DNA from: Marinicella pacifica
Lineage (GTDB): Bacteria; Pseudomonadota; Gammaproteobacteria; Xanthomonadales; Marinicellaceae
DNA length: 64,000 nt
Assembly: GCF_014636635.1 (NCBI RefSeq)
Contig: NZ_BMEO01000002.1
Span: forward strand, 186,001-250,000
Reading direction: 5' to 3'
Shown: piece after piece, positions 53,411 through 63,577 of the stretch
How the letters are laid out: each line of letters starts with the position of its first letter
Position numbering within the stretch: position 1 is the first letter of the stretch
Notes under the pieces: model-generated
Seen by the model: the letters and a program-made list of their open reading frames with translations, nothing else
Told to the model about the DNA's origin: nothing
The model's database searches: none
Translations under genes and position numbers: made by a program

Positions 53411-54021
53411 TGGTATCTCCTCGAAACCGCTGTCCCTAAGTTTTGCAGGTAAGCCACCAGAGCATCCAATTCGGTTTTATCCGCCAGCGCCTCGGCCACA
53501 CCGGCAATGTCTTCATCGGTGTAAGGGTGGCCCAGCTTACGCAGAACTTTCATACTCTTTAAGGTTTGTTCCACATCAACAGGTCTCTCAGCCAACCAGG
53601 GATAACCGGGCATATTGGATTCCGGCACCAAAGAACGCGGATCAATTAAGTGAATTTCATGCCATTCATCGGAATAACGGCCACCGACACGGGCCAAATC
53701 CGGTCCGGTACGCTTTGAGCCCCACTGGAACGGCCGGTCATATACTGACTCACCGGCCAGTGAATAATGTCCGTAACGCAGGGTCTCATCCACGAACGGT
53801 CTGATTTGTTGTGAGTGACAGTTATAACAACCTTCTGCAACATAAATATTTTGTCCGGCCAGTTGCAAAGCATTGCGTGGCTTTAACCCCTCAACCGGTT
53901 CCACCACACTGGCCTGAGAAAACAGGGGAATAATCTCAATAATCGCGGCAAAACTGATCACCACCGCAATCAAAATCCCCAATATGCCGACATTGCTTTC
54001 TACTTTTTCGTGATTAATCAT
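53407..54021 (-). CDS. ccoO: cbb3-type cytochrome c oxidase subunit II, CcoO
   Basis: This 204-residue monoheme subunit has one N-terminal membrane anchor (about 10-33), the family segment [23 protein letters not shown] (heme site CYNCH near residue 67), [11 protein letters not shown], and the Met ligand in [10 protein letters not shown]. It receives electrons from CcoP and feeds CcoN. The gene overlaps ccoN and ccoQ by 4 nt each. Confidence 0.96.
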   Translation of the reverse strand: MINHEKVESNVGILGILIAVVISFAAIIEIIPLFSQASVVEPVEGLKPRNALQLAGQNIYVAEGCYNCHSQQIRPFVDETLRYGHYSLAGESVYDRPFQWGSKRTGPDLARVGGRYSDEWHEIHLIDPRSLVPESNMPGYPWLAERPVDVEQTLKSMKVLRKLGHPYTDEDIAGVAEALADKTELDALVAYLQNLGTAVSRRYQ

Positions 54022-55439
54022 GCCTGCGCTCCTACAGTAACATTGACACCTTCTTCATCGCGGACTTCACCTTTGATGGTTTTCCACGTGTTGTAGGCTT
54101 GGATAATGATACCGGCCAAGAATAAGATTCCGCCGATAAAGCGAATAATGTAATACGGATAAGTGGCTTTGATACTTTCCACGTGGGTGTAAACCAGAGA
54201 ACCACTGGCATCCACTTCACGCCACATCAAACCTTGCATCACACCGGCAATCCACATGGAAGCAATGTACAAAACAATACCCAGGGTTGCCACCCAGAAG
54301 TGGGTGTTGATTAACTGAATCGAGTACATGCGTTCACGACCCCATAGGCGCGGCGTTAATGTGTATAAAGACCCCATGGTCATCATCGCCACCCAACCGA
54401 GCGCCCCGGAATGTACATGGCCCACGGTCCAGTCGGTGTAATGTGACAAAGCATTCACCGTCTTAATCGACATCATCGGACCTTCAAAAGTACTCATGCC
54501 ATAGAAAGACAGGGCCACAATCATCATCTTAATAATCGGATCAGAACGTAATTTTTCCCAGGCACCTGAGATGGTCATAATACCGTTAATCATACCGCCC
54601 CAGGAAGGTGCAAATAAGATTAAGGAAAACACCATACCCAAAGATTGCGCCCAGTCAGGCAGTGAAGTGTAATGTAAATGGTGTGGACCGGCCCACATAT
54701 AAGTTGAAATCAAAGCCCAAAAGTGAACAATCGACAACCGGTAGGAATAAACAGGCCGCTGCGCCTGTTTTGGAACAAAATAATACATCATCCCCAGGAA
54801 ACCGGCGGTTAAGAAAAAGCCCACCGCATTGTGCCCATACCACCATTGGGTCAGGGCATCCACCGCCCCGGAAAACACAGGATAAGACAAGTGCCAATTA
54901 ACCGGCACCGCCAGATTATTAACAATATGCAGTAAAGCAATGGTAATAATAAAGGCCGCATAGAACCAGTTGGCCACATAGATATGTTTCACCTTACGGG
55001 TCGCCAGTGTGCCGAAGTAAACCACGCCATACATCACCCAGACCAGGGTCAGCAATACGTCCAGAGGCCAAATCAACTCCGCATATTCTTTACTTTGGGT
55101 GAAACCGAATGGTAACGTTAATACCGCCCCCACAATCACCAGTTGGTAACCCCAAAAAGTGAGCGAAGCCAGCTTATCTGAAAACAGCTTCACCTGACAG
55201 GTTTTTGCCGCCACATACAGTGACGTACCCAACAGGGCATTACCACCGAAAGCAAAAATCACTGCGTTGGTGTGTAATGGCCGTAAACGGCTGTATGTGA
55301 GCCAAGGAATGTCAAAATTGAGCGCCGGCCAAGCCAGTTGCGCGGCAATATAGACCCCGACAAGCATACCAATAATGCCCCAGAAAATGGTGGCAATGGT
55401 AAACTGTTTAATTACCTTTGTGTTATGTTCTGTCATCAT
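54018..55439 (-). CDS. ccoN: cbb3-type cytochrome c oxidase subunit I, CcoN
   Basis: The catalytic subunit, which reduces oxygen at a heme b3-CuB site and pumps protons. The 473-residue protein has twelve predicted helices and the cbb3 marks [15 protein letters not shown] (heme His), [25 protein letters not shown] (CuB His and the active-site Tyr region), [13 protein letters not shown] and [17 protein letters not shown]. It is the first gene of the operon, diverging from the FNR-like regulator; the intervening 112 bp hold an FNR-type box whose centre is 72 bp before the ATG. Confidence 0.96.
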   Translation of the reverse strand: MMTEHNTKVIKQFTIATIFWGIIGMLVGVYIAAQLAWPALNFDIPWLTYSRLRPLHTNAVIFAFGGNALLGTSLYVAAKTCQVKLFSDKLASLTFWGYQLVIVGAVLTLPFGFTQSKEYAELIWPLDVLLTLVWVMYGVVYFGTLATRKVKHIYVANWFYAAFIITIALLHIVNNLAVPVNWHLSYPVFSGAVDALTQWWYGHNAVGFFLTAGFLGMMYYFVPKQAQRPVYSYRLSIVHFWALISTYMWAGPHHLHYTSLPDWAQSLGMVFSLILFAPSWGGMINGIMTISGAWEKLRSDPIIKMMIVALSFYGMSTFEGPMMSIKTVNALSHYTDWTVGHVHSGALGWVAMMTMGSLYTLTPRLWGRERMYSIQLINTHFWVATLGIVLYIASMWIAGVMQGLMWREVDASGSLVYTHVESIKATYPYYIIRFIGGILFLAGIIIQAYNTWKTIKGEVRDEEGVNVTVGAQA

Positions 55440-55504
55440 ATTGAATGTTTATTTCCCATTTAATTGGTAGGTGGAATTATAATTTCCTTCCAACGGTGTT
55501 AAAA

Positions 55505-55518
55505 TTGACAATTGTCAA
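55505..55518. promoter_or_regulatory. FNR/ANR-type operator between ccoN and the FNR-like gene
   Basis: TTGAC-AATT-GTCAA is a perfect palindrome and fits the FNR/ANR consensus (TTGAY-N4-RTCAA). It lies 66 bp before ccoN and 34 bp before the FNR-like gene. A site here would let the regulator activate the oxidase operon under low oxygen and control itself. Confidence 0.8.
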
Positions 55519-55551
55519 GTTTCGACCACTCTTCAGTATAAGATCTTCGAT

Positions 55552-56283
55552 ATGTTTAATCAAAAATCCTCGTCCGGCGTCCATTTTAACCAATCTGTCA
55601 GCAATTGTGGAGATTGTGAACTGTGTACCCGGATAGTTGATAACCGGCGGGTGCGCATCCAATCTAATGAAATCGCCGCCATCGAAACCATCATTGATGC
55701 CCATATCCGCGTTGAAAAAGGCCAGACCGTTTACGAAAATGGCCAAACTTTCCAAAATCTCTACACCGTACACTCAGGCATGTTTAAATCAGTTTACATC
55801 ACCCAGCAGGGTGATGAGCGAATTGTCGATGTGTTTATTCCGGGTCAAATCATGGGTTTTGACGGTATCCACAGCGGCAAGTATAAAACCACGGTGAAAG
55901 CCATCAGTTCAGGCTCGTATTGCGTGATTCCGTTTTATCCCCTACAGGAACTGGCGATGAAACACCGAGACATTCAAAACCGCTTAATGAAAATGATGAG
56001 TGCAAAAATTTTTCAGTTTGAAATCACCCATTCAGAATACACCGCCAAACAAAAGCTGGTTGATTTTATCGGACATGTTTCTGATTTGTACTATTCACGG
56101 GGCTTTTCCGCCAAACAATTTCCGTTTCAGATATCACAACGGGATTTGGCCAACTTTTTAGGCCTTGCCGAAGAAACCCTGAGCCGGGCTTTTTCAAAAC
56201 TTAAAAAACAGGACATCATGATTCTGAACAATCAGCAAATCACCATTTTAGATATGCCTAAATTCAAACAAATCATTGAATAA
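55552..56283 (+). CDS. fnr: FNR/ANR-family oxygen-responsive regulator
   Basis: This 243-residue protein has the N-terminal Fe-S Cys cluster (CGDCELC: C19, C22, C25) and the internal Cys (C124 in SGSYCVIPF), so the four ligands for an oxygen-labile 4Fe-4S cluster are present. A cyclic-nucleotide-like beta roll follows, then a helix-turn-helix with the recognition helix GLAEETLSRAFSKL; the E-x-x-S-R residues are those by which FNR reads TTGAT. Spacing C-x2-C-x2-C is slightly tighter than in E. coli FNR (C-x2-C-x5-C), as in ANR/FnrL-like proteins. It diverges from ccoN. Confidence 0.92.
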   Translation: MFNQKSSSGVHFNQSVSNCGDCELCTRIVDNRRVRIQSNEIAAIETIIDAHIRVEKGQTVYENGQTFQNLYTVHSGMFKSVYITQQGDERIVDVFIPGQIMGFDGIHSGKYKTTVKAISSGSYCVIPFYPLQELAMKHRDIQNRLMKMMSAKIFQFEITHSEYTAKQKLVDFIGHVSDLYYSRGFSAKQFPFQISQRDLANFLGLAEETLSRAFSKLKKQDIMILNNQQITILDMPKFKQIIE

Positions 56284-56343
56284 TGTCAAACCACCCCAAA
56301 ATTAATCTTTTATTGTTAACAAGCTAATTACAAGGAGACCCCT

Positions 56344-56670
56344 ATGAGCGACAAAATTATCACCGCAACAGACGACAATTTTGCTGAAGTGACTAATTCC
56401 GAAACGCCGGTATTGATGGATTACTGGGCTGAATGGTGCGGACCCTGCCGCATGATTGCGCCGGTTTTAGAAGAAGTCGCCAATGAGCTGGACGGCCAGG
56501 TCAAAGTGGCTAAACTAAATATAGAAGACAACAAAGACATCCCGGTTAAGATGGGTATTCGCGGTATTCCCACCCTCATGGTATTTAAAAACGGCGAAGT
56601 CATCGATCAACATGTCGGTGCCGTTTCAAAAGGTCAACTCATGGATTTTTTAAAAAAACACATCAGTTGA
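56344..56670 (+). CDS. trxA: Thioredoxin 1
   Basis: This 108-residue protein has the active-site WCGPC (W31-C35 region, YWAEWCGPCRMIAPV), the cis-Pro segment IRGIPTLMVF and all secondary structure of E. coli Trx1. It reduces disulfides in ribonucleotide reductase, Msr enzymes and others in the cytoplasm. AAGGAG precedes the ATG. It lies upstream of rho, as trxA does in E. coli, with a strong terminator between. Confidence 0.96.
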   Translation: MSDKIITATDDNFAEVTNSETPVLMDYWAEWCGPCRMIAPVLEEVANELDGQVKVAKLNIEDNKDIPVKMGIRGIPTLMVFKNGEVIDQHVGAVSKGQLMDFLKKHIS

Positions 56671-56678
56671 TACCGAAC

Positions 56679-56717
56679 AAATGCCCGAATTTTGATTAAA
56701 TTCGGGCATTTTTTTAT
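56679..56717 (+). terminator. Strong terminator between trxA and rho
   Basis: AAATGCCCGAATTT (56679-56692) pairs perfectly with AAATTCGGGCATTT (56698-56711) around TGATT, with a further T-run; it lies 8 bp after the trxA stop. Confidence 0.92.
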
Positions 56718-56824
56718 TTCGCACTGGACAGCCCAAAATTTTAATGGTAGTTTATGCACCATCTAATCGGGCACAACAAATCTCCCGAACAACCTTTCAA
56801 TTAAACCGTAATAATAACAACATA

Positions 56825-56843
56825 TAGCTGCTGAACGCAGCTA
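56825..56843 (+). promoter_or_regulatory. Hairpin in the rho leader
   Basis: TAGCTGC and GCAGCTA form a 7-bp stem with a TGAAC loop, 56 bp before the rho ATG. rho is autoregulated in E. coli through its leader; whether this hairpin takes part is not shown. Confidence 0.35.
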
Positions 56844-56899
56844 AGGGACATTACACTTTTCAACAATACTGATGACACCGGCGTTCTGCCGCACAGCCT

Positions 56900-58156
56900 A
56901 TGAATCTGACTGAATTAAAACAACTGCCTTCGACTAAACTCACTGAAATTGCCGAACAAGTGGGGGTCGATACCCGCTCACGGGTGCACAAACAAAATTT
57001 GATTTTTTCCATCTTAAAAAAACACGCTAAAAAAGGTGACGACATTTTTGGTGACGGTGTGTTAGAAGTTCTGCCAGATGGATTTGGTTTCCTGCGTTCT
57101 CCTGAAGGCTCATACCAGGCGGGTCCTGACGACATTTATGTTTCACCCAGTCAGATACGCCGTTTTGGCCTGCGCACCGGCGACACCATTGCCGGTAAAA
57201 TCAGACCGCCCAAAGACAGCGAACGCTATTTTGCCTTACTTAAAATCAGCTCCATCAACTATGAGCCGCCTGAAAACACCAAAGGTAAAATTGTCTTTGA
57301 AAATCTCACCCCATTGTTCCCTACCGAGCAGTTAAAACTGGAACGCGGTGACGGCTCCCGGGAAGATTTGACCACCCGCATCATTGATTTGATTTCTCCC
57401 ATCGGCAAAGGCCAGCGCGGTCTGATTGTGTCTCCGCCAAAAGCCGGTAAAACCATGATTTTGCAAAACATAGCCACCTCCATCGCCAAAAACAATCCCG
57501 AAGCCAAATTGTTTGTGCTGCTGATTGATGAACGCCCCGAGGAAGTGACCGAAATGGAACGCACGGTGCGCGGTGAAGTGATTGCGTCAACTTTTGATGA
57601 GCCTGCCAGCCGCCATGTAATGGTGGCCGATCTGGTGATTGAACGGGCCAAACGCCTGGTCGAACATAAACAGGACGTGATTATTTTACTGGACTCCATC
57701 ACCCGACTGGCACGGGCCTATAACACCGTGACCCCGGCCTCGGGTAAAATACTTACCGGTGGTGTGGATGCCAACGCTTTGCACCGTCCGAAAAAATTCT
57801 TTGGCGCCGCACGAAATGTGGAAGAAGGCGGCAGTTTAACCATTCTGGCCACCGGTCTGGTGGAAACCGGCTCGAAAATGGACGAAGTTATTTTTGAAGA
57901 GTTCAAAGGCACCGGAAACATGGAAGTTCACCTCGATCGCCGGGCTGCTGAAAAGCGCATATGGCCGGCTTTGAATATCAACAAATCCGGTACCCGCCGA
58001 GAGGAGTTGATTGTGGACAATGATTTTCTGCAAAAAGCCTGGATTTTACGCAAAATCCTTAATCCCATGGATGACATTCAAGCCATCGAGTTTTTACTGG
58101 AAAAACTCAAAGACACTGAAACCAACGAACAGTTTTTCACCTCCATGAAACGCTAA
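56900..58156 (+). CDS. rho: Transcription termination factor Rho
   Basis: Rho is a hexameric RNA helicase that ends transcription. The 418-residue protein starts [22 protein letters not shown] (Rho_N), then the primary RNA-binding cold-shock-like domain (about 50-125, [20 protein letters not shown]), Walker [12 protein letters not shown], Walker [17 protein letters not shown], and the Q- and R-loops with [21 protein letters not shown]. It has E. coli length, so it lacks the long N-terminal insert of actinobacterial Rho. A weak ribosome site precedes the ATG, common for rho. Confidence 0.97.
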   Translation: MNLTELKQLPSTKLTEIAEQVGVDTRSRVHKQNLIFSILKKHAKKGDDIFGDGVLEVLPDGFGFLRSPEGSYQAGPDDIYVSPSQIRRFGLRTGDTIAGKIRPPKDSERYFALLKISSINYEPPENTKGKIVFENLTPLFPTEQLKLERGDGSREDLTTRIIDLISPIGKGQRGLIVSPPKAGKTMILQNIATSIAKNNPEAKLFVLLIDERPEEVTEMERTVRGEVIASTFDEPASRHVMVADLVIERAKRLVEHKQDVIILLDSITRLARAYNTVTPASGKILTGGVDANALHRPKKFFGAARNVEEGGSLTILATGLVETGSKMDEVIFEEFKGTGNMEVHLDRRAAEKRIWPALNINKSGTRREELIVDNDFLQKAWILRKILNPMDDIQAIEFLLEKLKDTETNEQFFTSMKR

Positions 58157-58210
58157 TCCTTTACAGGGCTTGTGGTAAGATTTAAAGGCGCGTGCCATTA
58201 TGCTTAATCC

Positions 58211-59353
58211 ATGACCCAAGCCCTGAAAATTGTTTATAACGTCGATGCCATCAGCCATCCCCTCACCGGCATCGGCCGCTATACCCAGCAGTTGGGTCTG
58301 CAATTACAACAACACGCTGCTGTTCATGATTTAAAACTGTACAGTGGTGGTCGCTGGCCCGATGACTTTGATTCCCTGCCCACCGCTAATCAATGGTTGG
58401 CCAGAGCGCGGCGCTATGTACCGTTTAAAAGTCTTGCTTTAAGACTTTATCACGCCCGACGAAGTCGGGGATTAAAACACATGCCTGCACATTTAAAAGC
58501 TTATCTTTTACACAGCCCAAATTTTATTCTGATGCCTTTTGACGGCCCTGCTGTCACCACGATTCATGATTTAAGCTTTATACACTATCGCCACACCCAG
58601 CCGGTTTACCGTCTGCGATTTTTAGACCGCGAACTCCCGAAAACCCTGGCACAAGCCAGGCACATCATCACCGTATCCGAGAGCATTAAATCAGAATTAA
58701 TCAGCACTTTTGACCTGCCTGAACAGCAAATCAGCGTCACCCACCTGGGTGTCGATCAGCGCTTTAAACCGCTGCCTGAATCGGATTGCCGGGAAGTCCT
58801 CACCGCCTTCGATCTCAGCCATCGTCAGTACTTTTTGGCGGTTGCCACGCGAGAGCCTCGCAAAAACCTCAACCGATTGATTCAGGCCTATGTCGGACTG
58901 TCGCCAAAACTCAAAAACCAATACCCCTTAATCCTGGTTGGCGACAGCGGCTGGTTAAACCGTGAACTGAATCAATTATTACAACAGCACCGTCACCACA
59001 TTCGCTTAACCGGCTATATTGACCAATCCCGGCTTCATCAGCTTTATGCGGGTGCAACCATGACGCTGCTGCCGTCTTTATACGAGGGTTTTGGTTTACC
59101 CATCATTGAATCTATGGCCTGCGGCACCCCGGTGATGACCTCGAATGTCGGCGCCATGGCGGAAGTGGCAGGCGGTCAGGCCTTGCTGTGCCGACCTTTA
59201 GAAGTGGACCATATTCAGAAAAAATTACAATGGGCCATCGACAACCCAAAATGGTGCCAAAAGGCCGCTGTCAACGGCTTAAACCACAGCCGGCAATTTA
59301 CCTGGCAAAACTGCGCAAAAGCCACCGTCGAAGCCTATAAAAAAGCCATATAA
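58211..59353 (+). CDS. GT4-family glycosyltransferase
   Basis: This 380-residue protein has the two Rossmann-like domains of GT-B enzymes: an N-terminal acceptor domain (KIVYNVDAISHPLTGIGRYTQQL, with the GIGRY loop) and a C-terminal donor domain (about 195-365) with VATREPRKNLNRLI, then EGFGLPIIESMACGTPVMTSNVGAMAEV, the E-x7-E nucleotide-sugar site. Members add mannose, rhamnose or similar sugars to O-antigens or exopolysaccharides; the sugar cannot be told. It stands 54 bp after rho without other glycan genes close by, and may be read from the rho promoter. Confidence 0.9.
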   Translation: MTQALKIVYNVDAISHPLTGIGRYTQQLGLQLQQHAAVHDLKLYSGGRWPDDFDSLPTANQWLARARRYVPFKSLALRLYHARRSRGLKHMPAHLKAYLLHSPNFILMPFDGPAVTTIHDLSFIHYRHTQPVYRLRFLDRELPKTLAQARHIITVSESIKSELISTFDLPEQQISVTHLGVDQRFKPLPESDCREVLTAFDLSHRQYFLAVATREPRKNLNRLIQAYVGLSPKLKNQYPLILVGDSGWLNRELNQLLQQHRHHIRLTGYIDQSRLHQLYAGATMTLLPSLYEGFGLPIIESMACGTPVMTSNVGAMAEVAGGQALLCRPLEVDHIQKKLQWAIDNPKWCQKAAVNGLNHSRQFTWQNCAKATVEAYKKAI

Positions 59354-59358
59354 ACCAA

Positions 59359-61242
59359 CTATTCGCCCAACTCTTCCGCCAACTCTAACCATGCCGCTTC
59401 AATCGTCTCTAACTGTTGCTGAGTCGCTTCAGAGTCCGCCAGCAAGCGTTGCAATTCTGCCGCCCGCTGATCACTGTATAAATCCTCATCATTTAATTTA
59501 GCCGCCAGCGACTGTTTTTTCTCGGTTAAGGTTTGTAGCTGCTTGTCCAATTTCTGCAGACGGTTTTTTTGGGCTTTGCGATGTTTATGGTCGCTGTGCC
59601 GGTTTTGACCCTGACGATTGCCGTGTGCAGCGGTGCTTTTGGTCGCTGAAGATTGGCTGTTATCATGCGCCCGTAATTCGGCTTTAATGTGTTTTTGATA
59701 AGCCTGTAAATCCCCTTCAAAATGATGCACAGCACCGGCGTGAACATACCACAAATCATCCACCACACTGTCAATCAGATGCTGATCATGGGACACCAGA
59801 ATCACCGCCCCCTGATAATCCTGTAAAGCCATGGAAATGGCTTCGCGCATGTTCAAATCGAGGTGGTTGGTGGGCTCATCCAATAACAGCAAATCCGGAC
59901 GCTGATAGACGATTAAAGCCAGCGCCAATCGGGCTTTTTCACCCCCTGAGAAAGGTGCTATCGGACAATCGGTGCGCGCGCCGCGAAATCCAAAGCCGCC
60001 GAGGAAATTTAATAAATCCTGCGTCCTGGCTTGTTTGTCCACTGCTTGCAAATGATTTAAAGCCGTGCTGTCTTTGTCAAGCTGTTCCAGCTGATGTTGG
60101 GCAAAATATCCAATCGATAAATCTTTGGCCGTTATTCGCTCGCCGCCGGCCAATGCTTTTTCACCGGCCAGGGCTTTGATTAAAGTTGATTTACCGGCGC
60201 CGTTGCGACCCAATAAACCAATGCGATCACCGGCCGCGATGGCAAAATCCAATCCTTCAAAAACCATCTTGTCTTGATAACCTATATCGGCCTGATTTAA
60301 GGACACCACCTGATGGGATAAATTCCGGCATTCAAAAAATCGAAAAGTAAACGGATTATCGGTTTGTACCGCCGCCACCTTTTCCATCCGTTGTAGGGCT
60401 TTTAAACGGCTTTGCGCCTGTTTGGCTTTACTGGCTTTATAGCGAAAGCGCTCCACATAGGATTGCATATGAGCCATCACCTGTTGTTGTTTTTCATGTT
60501 GCGCCTGCTGCGCCGTCAAGCGTTCAGCCCGCAACGTTTCAAAATCTGAATAATTGCCGCTGTATAAAGTGAGCTGATGTTGCTCGATGTGCAGTATATG
60601 ATTGACCACGGCGTCCAGAAAATCCCGGTCATGGGCAATCACAATCAAGGTGCCTCGGTATTGTTTGAGCCAGTCAATCAACCACACCACCGCTTCTAAG
60701 TCCAGGTGATTGGTGGGCTCATCCAAAAGTAATAAGTCCGAACGACACATTAAGGCCTGAGCGAGATTTAAACGCATGCACCAACCGCCGGAAAAGGATT
60801 TAACCGGGTTTTTGGTTTCCTCATCAGAAAACCCCAAACCATGCAACATGTACGCCGCCCGGGCCGGCGCCGAATAACCTCCGATGTGCTCCATCTGGGC
60901 GTATAACTCGCCCAACTGCTCATGCCGGTCATTTTCAGTGGCCTCATGAATGGCTTGCTCAACTTGCCTCAATGCTTCATCACCATCCAATACATAATCC
61001 AAAGCCGAGCAATCCAGCGCCGGGGTTTCCTGTTTCACATGCGCCATTTGCCAGTCAACCGGCCATTCACACGAACCACTGTCAGGTTGCAACTGACCAC
61101 GAAACAAAGCAAATAAAGATGATTTTCCAGTCCCGTTGGCACCGGTCAACCCCACCTTTTGACCCGCAAAAATACTGACATCTGCTTTGTCAAATAACAA
61201 CAAAGGACCGCGCCGCAAGCTCATATTGGATAGTTTAATCAT
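59359..61242 (-). CDS. yheS: ABC-F family ATPase, YheS type
   Basis: The start is set at 61242 (MIKLSNMSLRRGPLLLFDKA), as in E. coli YheS; an upstream ATG adds eight residues. The 627-residue protein has two ATPase domains with Walker A GANGTGKSSL and GRNGAGKSTL, signatures SGGWCMRLNLAQAL and SGGEKARLALALI, a linker with the toe region (about 245-300) and a C-terminal coiled coil (about 530-620) rich in Gln/Lys. ABC-F proteins bind the ribosomal E site and relieve stalled translation. It converges on the glycosyltransferase gene with a 5-bp gap. Confidence 0.94.
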   Translation of the reverse strand: MIKLSNMSLRRGPLLLFDKADVSIFAGQKVGLTGANGTGKSSLFALFRGQLQPDSGSCEWPVDWQMAHVKQETPALDCSALDYVLDGDEALRQVEQAIHEATENDRHEQLGELYAQMEHIGGYSAPARAAYMLHGLGFSDEETKNPVKSFSGGWCMRLNLAQALMCRSDLLLLDEPTNHLDLEAVVWLIDWLKQYRGTLIVIAHDRDFLDAVVNHILHIEQHQLTLYSGNYSDFETLRAERLTAQQAQHEKQQQVMAHMQSYVERFRYKASKAKQAQSRLKALQRMEKVAAVQTDNPFTFRFFECRNLSHQVVSLNQADIGYQDKMVFEGLDFAIAAGDRIGLLGRNGAGKSTLIKALAGEKALAGGERITAKDLSIGYFAQHQLEQLDKDSTALNHLQAVDKQARTQDLLNFLGGFGFRGARTDCPIAPFSGGEKARLALALIVYQRPDLLLLDEPTNHLDLNMREAISMALQDYQGAVILVSHDQHLIDSVVDDLWYVHAGAVHHFEGDLQAYQKHIKAELRAHDNSQSSATKSTAAHGNRQGQNRHSDHKHRKAQKNRLQKLDKQLQTLTEKKQSLAAKLNDEDLYSDQRAAELQRLLADSEATQQQLETIEAAWLELAEELGE

Positions 61243-61391
61243 GGTCGGGCATTGTGCGTTAAACACAACCCAAAATCAATTAAGAACTGCAACCGGATGA
61301 AGACTAAGAACATTCAATTATGACTTCTGGGAGGTTTGTCTGGCTTTATTTTTCAGTTACACTGTTAGGCTTTCAATAATCAGAATACCTC

Positions 61392-62852
61392 ATGTTTCGA
61401 TTTCTTTTTATAACGGCATTGTTATGTGCTGCAGGTTTCGTGCGGGCACAGGCAGCGTCGGCTTCGGCCACTTTGAATCTAACAGATTGTTTTATCGGTG
61501 ATGAATCTTCAGGCATTTCGGTGGCGGCGCAATGTGGCCGATTAACCGTGCCTGAAAACCGCAAAAACCCCGACAGTCGGCTTATTAAACTCAATGTGGC
61601 GGTGGTCAATTCAGATGTGGAAAACCCCAAATCTGATGCCGTGGTGTTGTTGGCCGGTGGCCCCGGGCAAGGGGCGGTTGACACCTTTGCAGTCATGGCA
61701 AGAAACCTCAGCCAATTACTCCCCAAACATCGGATTGTGATGGTTGATCAACGTGGTACCGGTGAATCGCATCCCTTGCGCTGTGATTATGAGATGGATG
61801 ATTTTATGGATGTCACCGATTGGCGCTCGCCGGAAGTGGTGCAATGGATGAAGGACTGTCACGCGTCTTTGGATGCCGATACCCGGTTTTATACCACCAC
61901 GATTGCCATCGAAGATCTGGAGTCGGTTCGACAGGCTTTAGGTATCGAACAATGGAATATATACGGCGGTTCTTACGGTACGCGTAAGGGCCTGACTTAT
62001 ATGAAACTCTATCCTGATTCAATCCGTACCGCGATTCTGGATGGGGTGATGCCACAGCAGGAAGCGATGGCTTCGGCGCATGAGGTTAATTTACAAAACA
62101 CCCTGAAAAATGTTTTTCGCTTGTGCCGTGAAGATGCGACTTGTCAGGAACGCTTTGGTGATGCGGAACAACAAATGTGGGCATTTTTACAGTCATTGGA
62201 GGAACAGCCGATTGAAATGCGTTTACCTAACCCTGTTAGCGGTGAGTACGAAACCTTTGAACTGACTCGCGACTTTGCGGTGTTGGGTTTGCGGATGTTT
62301 GCCTATTCGCCGGAGACCATGGGCATGATTCCTCTGCTTGTGTCGCTGGCGAATCATGAACAGCCTGAAAATCTGGCACAACAGGCGTTTATGGTGACTT
62401 CAAGTTTAACAGAGAACTTAAATAATGCCCTGGAATTATCGGTGGTGTGTGCCGAGGATGTGCCGTTTTTACCGAAAGAGCAAAACACCCAGAACAGTTT
62501 ATTCGGCGATGAATTCTACGAGATGATGCGCTCGCGCTGTGAATACTGGGACAGTGAAGTGGTGGATGCCTCGTTTAAAGACCCGGTTGAATCCGACATT
62601 CCGACCTTACTGCTATCCGGTGAATATGATCCGGTGACGCCGCCTGCGTTTGCGGAAAAAGCCCTGGAAACCTTATCCAATGCCCAGCATCTGGTGGCCC
62701 AGGGCCAGGGTCATATTGTCGCTAATCGCGGTTGTATGCCAAAAATCGTCACGGCATTTATTGAAGAGCCTGAACAAGAACTCGACACCGAATGTATGAA
62801 TAATTTTAATCAGCCGGCTTTTTTCATTAATTTAAACGGACCGCAGCAATGA
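61392..62852 (+). CDS. Secreted alpha/beta hydrolase, S33 / tripeptidyl aminopeptidase type
   Basis: This 486-residue protein has a signal peptide (about 1-20, ending VRAQA), the oxyanion-side motif MVDQRGTGESHPL, the nucleophile elbow GGSYGTRKG (Ser near residue 197) and, near the end, the acid and base in SGEYDPVTPP and GQGHIVANRGC. Cys residues spaced as in SlpD/SlpE-type exported aminopeptidases suggest disulfides. It should cut proline or small peptides in the periplasm. It overlaps the ABC ATPase gene by 4 nt, an unusual pairing that may share a role in handling peptides or lipids. Confidence 0.88.
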   Translation: MFRFLFITALLCAAGFVRAQAASASATLNLTDCFIGDESSGISVAAQCGRLTVPENRKNPDSRLIKLNVAVVNSDVENPKSDAVVLLAGGPGQGAVDTFAVMARNLSQLLPKHRIVMVDQRGTGESHPLRCDYEMDDFMDVTDWRSPEVVQWMKDCHASLDADTRFYTTTIAIEDLESVRQALGIEQWNIYGGSYGTRKGLTYMKLYPDSIRTAILDGVMPQQEAMASAHEVNLQNTLKNVFRLCREDATCQERFGDAEQQMWAFLQSLEEQPIEMRLPNPVSGEYETFELTRDFAVLGLRMFAYSPETMGMIPLLVSLANHEQPENLAQQAFMVTSSLTENLNNALELSVVCAEDVPFLPKEQNTQNSLFGDEFYEMMRSRCEYWDSEVVDASFKDPVESDIPTLLLSGEYDPVTPPAFAEKALETLSNAQHLVAQGQGHIVANRGCMPKIVTAFIEEPEQELDTECMNNFNQPAFFINLNGPQQ

Positions 62853-63577
62853 TCAGTGTAGAAAATATCAGTAAATCTTTCGGTGAGGTCACGGCGGTGG
62901 ACAATGTGTCTTTACAAGCCCCGGACGGTAAAATCACCGCGCTTTTAGGTGCCAATGGTGCCGGTAAAACCACTTCCATGCGGATGATTTATGCCCTGAT
63001 TAAACCCGAAGGCGGTCAGGTGCTGGTGGATGGTATCAACACCCACGAAGATCCGGTGGCGGCGCGGGCGCGCATGGGGGTCTTACCCGATGCCCGCGGT
63101 TTGTATAAACGTCTGACAGCGCGCGAGAACATTGTTTATTTTGGCCGATTACAGGGCATGAAAGAGGCCAAAATCAAAGAGCGCTGTGAAGAACTGGTTG
63201 ATCGTTTAGGCATGGGTGCGTTTATAGACCGGAAAACCGAAGGCTTTTCGCAGGGCCAACGGGTGAAAGTGGCGATTGCCCGGGCTTTAATTCATGACCC
63301 GCAAAATATTTTACTGGATGAGCCCACCAATGGTCTGGATGTCATGAGTACCCGCGCCATTCGGCGGTTTTTAAAAGAACAGCGGTCGCTGGGCAAATGT
63401 ATTTTGTTTTCTTCCCATGTGATGCAGGAGGTGTCAGCGGTGTGTGATGAAATCACCATTATCGACGGCGGTCGCATTGTGGCTTCCGGCAGTGAAGATC
63501 AGTTGCGGGACAAAACCGGCAGTGAGAATCTGGAGGATGCCTTTGTGTCTTTGGTTGGCGGGGAGAAAGTGGTATGA
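62849..63577 (+). CDS. natA: ABC exporter ATPase, NatA-like
   Basis: This 242-residue protein has Walker A GANGAGKTTSM, the Q-loop GVLPDARGLYKRLTARENI, signature FSQGQRVKVAIARAL and Walker B NILLDEPTNGLDV, with the switch His in SSHVMQEVS. It groups with NatA-type ABC-2 exporter ATPases (GLYKRLTARENI-x-YFGRLQGM). It overlaps both neighbours by 4 nt, so it works with the ABC-2 permease that follows. Confidence 0.93.
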   Translation: MISVENISKSFGEVTAVDNVSLQAPDGKITALLGANGAGKTTSMRMIYALIKPEGGQVLVDGINTHEDPVAARARMGVLPDARGLYKRLTARENIVYFGRLQGMKEAKIKERCEELVDRLGMGAFIDRKTEGFSQGQRVKVAIARALIHDPQNILLDEPTNGLDVMSTRAIRRFLKEQRSLGKCILFSSHVMQEVSAVCDEITIIDGGRIVASGSEDQLRDKTGSENLEDAFVSLVGGEKVV

